NCBI GenBank assembly: GCA_004154925.1
Contig: QJNS01000082.1
Coordinates: 124,001 to 188,000 of the forward strand
Origin: Monosporascus cannonballus
Lineage: Eukaryota; Ascomycota; Sordariomycetes; Xylariales
Direction: 5' to 3'
DNA length: 64,000 nucleotides
The notes under the pieces were generated by a model. It saw only the letters and a list, made by a program, of their open reading frames with translations. It was not told where the DNA came from and ran no database searches. Below, one piece after another: positions 62,201 to 64,000 of this stretch. Position 1 is the stretch's first letter; every line of letters starts with the position of its first letter. Both the position numbers and the translations under genes were made by a program.

Positions 62201-64000
62201 TTATATTAAAAGGTTTGTTTTTTAACCGGTTCCCGTTATAATTTTTTTTTTGCATTTTAATAACTTAATAATCCTAATATTAAATTATTAAAGGTAAATG
62301 AATTTTCGTTCCGGTAATTACATATATTATTTTTTCGAATACGCGTAAATTTAGGTAAGTTAATTTTTGTTGTTATATTATAATATTTCCTTTTAAAGGT
62401 TTTAAAGAAAATCGAGAATTATTACCGTAACACTTTTATTATTGGATTAATTTTGGAAATAAGAATTCTTAAATTAAAAGTTCTGGAATAAAGTTTTCGT
62501 TTTTACTTTTAAAGATAATTTTATTTTTTTTAAATTATTTTCGTTTTTCGGGACGGCAACGATAAGCTTTTTTTTAACTATTATAAAAATTATTAAAGTA
62601 ATATTATTATCGTTAGTTTCCGGTATTACTTTAATATAATACATAATAGGCAGGTATTCGATCTAATTAATTTTAATTATTTTTATATTTAACGCCTTAT
62701 AATATATAATATCGATTTCGTAATTTTAATAAATCCCGGCCTGTTAAAATAATTTGTACAAAATTAAGTTAATATATATTTTAAGGATATATAAATAATT
62801 TTTTAAAAAGAAAATATTAAATTTTTCTAACGGTATAATAAGTATAAATTTTCGTATATGTTCGCTTATAATATCGAAATACTTTTTTCCTGTTAAAAGT
62901 TTTTTATTAATTATTGGTAAATATAAATTTAAAAAATTAATTTTGCGATTTGTTATATGGAAATTAAAATAAGTATTTAATAACGTAAACCTTTTTAAGT
63001 TATATGCAGTAATAATATTATTAATATATATATTCGTAAAAAACCTTTTAACAAAAATTATTAAAGTTAATTAAAGGGCCGATAATTTATCGTTATTTTA
63101 AATATATTTAATAATAACTTTTAATACGTAAATGTCGTTCGAAATACGTTTATAAATTTTTTTTTCTGATTTTAAGATTTTCGGTTTATTTTAAAAGTTT
63201 AATGTTTTTATAAATATAAGGGCATTTTTTAAAAGTATGTAGTCTTTTATATAAATATTGTTTTATTAAATAATTATAGTAATTATTATTATTATTATTA
63301 TTGTTATTATAATAATTATTAGCTTTTTTTATTTAATTAGGAGTTTTTTTATTTAAGATAACCTTAAACGCTTTTTATAATATTTATTTTGCAGTAACGC
63401 CCTGGATTTTTCGTAACTTTATATGGCTTCGGAATCGTTTTACGAATTTTTGTATTAAGGAAATTCCGTAACGTTTTTATTTTTAAATATAAGTTTTTTT
63501 ATTTTAGCCCTTAAAATAATAAAGAAATTAAATATATAGGTATTAACAACTTTTAGGAAATTAAAATAGCCATAATAATTTATAATAATTAATATTTAAA
63601 ATATCGTAACTTTTATATATATTTTTAATATATAAATAATTAAGTAATTATGTAGATTTTATTAATTTTTAATATTTATTTATATCGAATATTAATTTCG
63701 TAAATTTAAACATTATTATTAAGTTTAAATTTTATTTTTTAAAATAATTAGCTTTTTTTTAAAACGTAACTTTTTTCCACTATATTTAATAATAATTAAG
63801 GTAAACGAATTAATTTAAGAACGTATTAACTTTAACAAATACCTTTTTTTAAGCAATATATAAGGATTACTTCCTATTATATGCCTTTAAGGCTTTTTCG
63901 AACTTCGAATAATTCGGATTAGTTAAAACATATTCGTTAATTATTTTATTTTAAAAATAATAAAGCTTAAGAAAAATCGGTATTATTAATTAAAGTAATA

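Larger units (their letters stand above)
58617..64000 (-). mobile_element. Copia LTR retrotransposon, second copy, RIP-saturated
   Basis: Starts with the LTR (about 58617-59205) and continues through RNase H (about 59,210-59,600) and reverse transcriptase (about 59,900-60,500), all aligning with 12,540-14,530. The catalytic box reads FYVNN (60192-60206) instead of FYVDD. From about 60,500 to the window end no partner copy is available; the DNA is AT-rich and by position should be integrase and gag. The 5' LTR is not reached. Confidence 0.75.

Noticed and set aside
1..64000. CRISPR arrays, rRNA genes, bacterial-type operons
   Set aside because: None seen; repeat spacing and gene structure are those of a fungal genome.

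Overview
The window looks like part of a filamentous ascomycete (Pezizomycotina) genome shaped by repeat-induced point mutation (RIP). It alternates between very AT-rich blocks (about 1-2,560, 23,880-57,855 and 58,620-64,000) and a GC-balanced island (about 2,580-23,880). Aligned repeat copies inside the window differ almost only by C:T and G:A changes. The gene that survives has short introns of fungal type.

Layout. From 1 to 2,783 lies the 5' part of a minus-strand gypsy-type LTR element (LTR 2365-2783, RIP-damaged Gag zinc knuckle at 1100-1141). The island from 2.8 to 23.9 kb is mostly a graveyard: a GFD2/YDR514C-like exonuclease remnant (2871-3625), a frameshifted CHAT-NACHT gene (4231-8160), the N-terminus of an ATP-dependent DNA ligase (8438-9030), a possible two-exon membrane protein (10316-10999), a truncated copia element whose LTR carries a tRNA-like pol III module (about 12,540-14,530), and an unrecognised GC-rich decayed coding region (about 14,800-17,100). 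The one clearly intact gene is an adenylation-carrier-reductase (NRPS-like) gene with three exons (19237-22545, minus strand), about 1.3 kb from the edge of the AT-rich block.

From 24 to 57 kb the DNA is a nest of RIP-damaged gypsy elements of one main family. Element F (26233-32403, minus) and element C (47862-54371, plus) have both LTRs and target-site duplications. C sits inside the gag of an older minus-strand copy B, and a 787-bp TIR transposon with a TA duplication sits inside B's reverse transcriptase. Copy A (36851-43470) has two LTRs of different subtype and no target duplication, so it looks like a recombinant. A and C each carry an open or nearly open frame on the strand opposite to pol, near the 3' end. 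A lightly mutated solo LTR (56819-57242) and a small GC island (57856-58616) precede a second, heavily RIP-damaged copia copy that runs to the window end.

The reverse-transcriptase YxDD motif is damaged in every RIP-affected copy examined (YLEN, YLND, YFKN, YLNN, YVNN) and intact (YVDD) only in the copia copy that lies in the GC island. No operon-like or pathway-like cluster is evident: the NRPS-like gene has no recognisable tailoring neighbours here. No complete novel system could be demonstrated. The strongest leads are the pol III-like module in the copia LTR, the antisense frames of the gypsy elements, and the CHAT-NACHT remnant.
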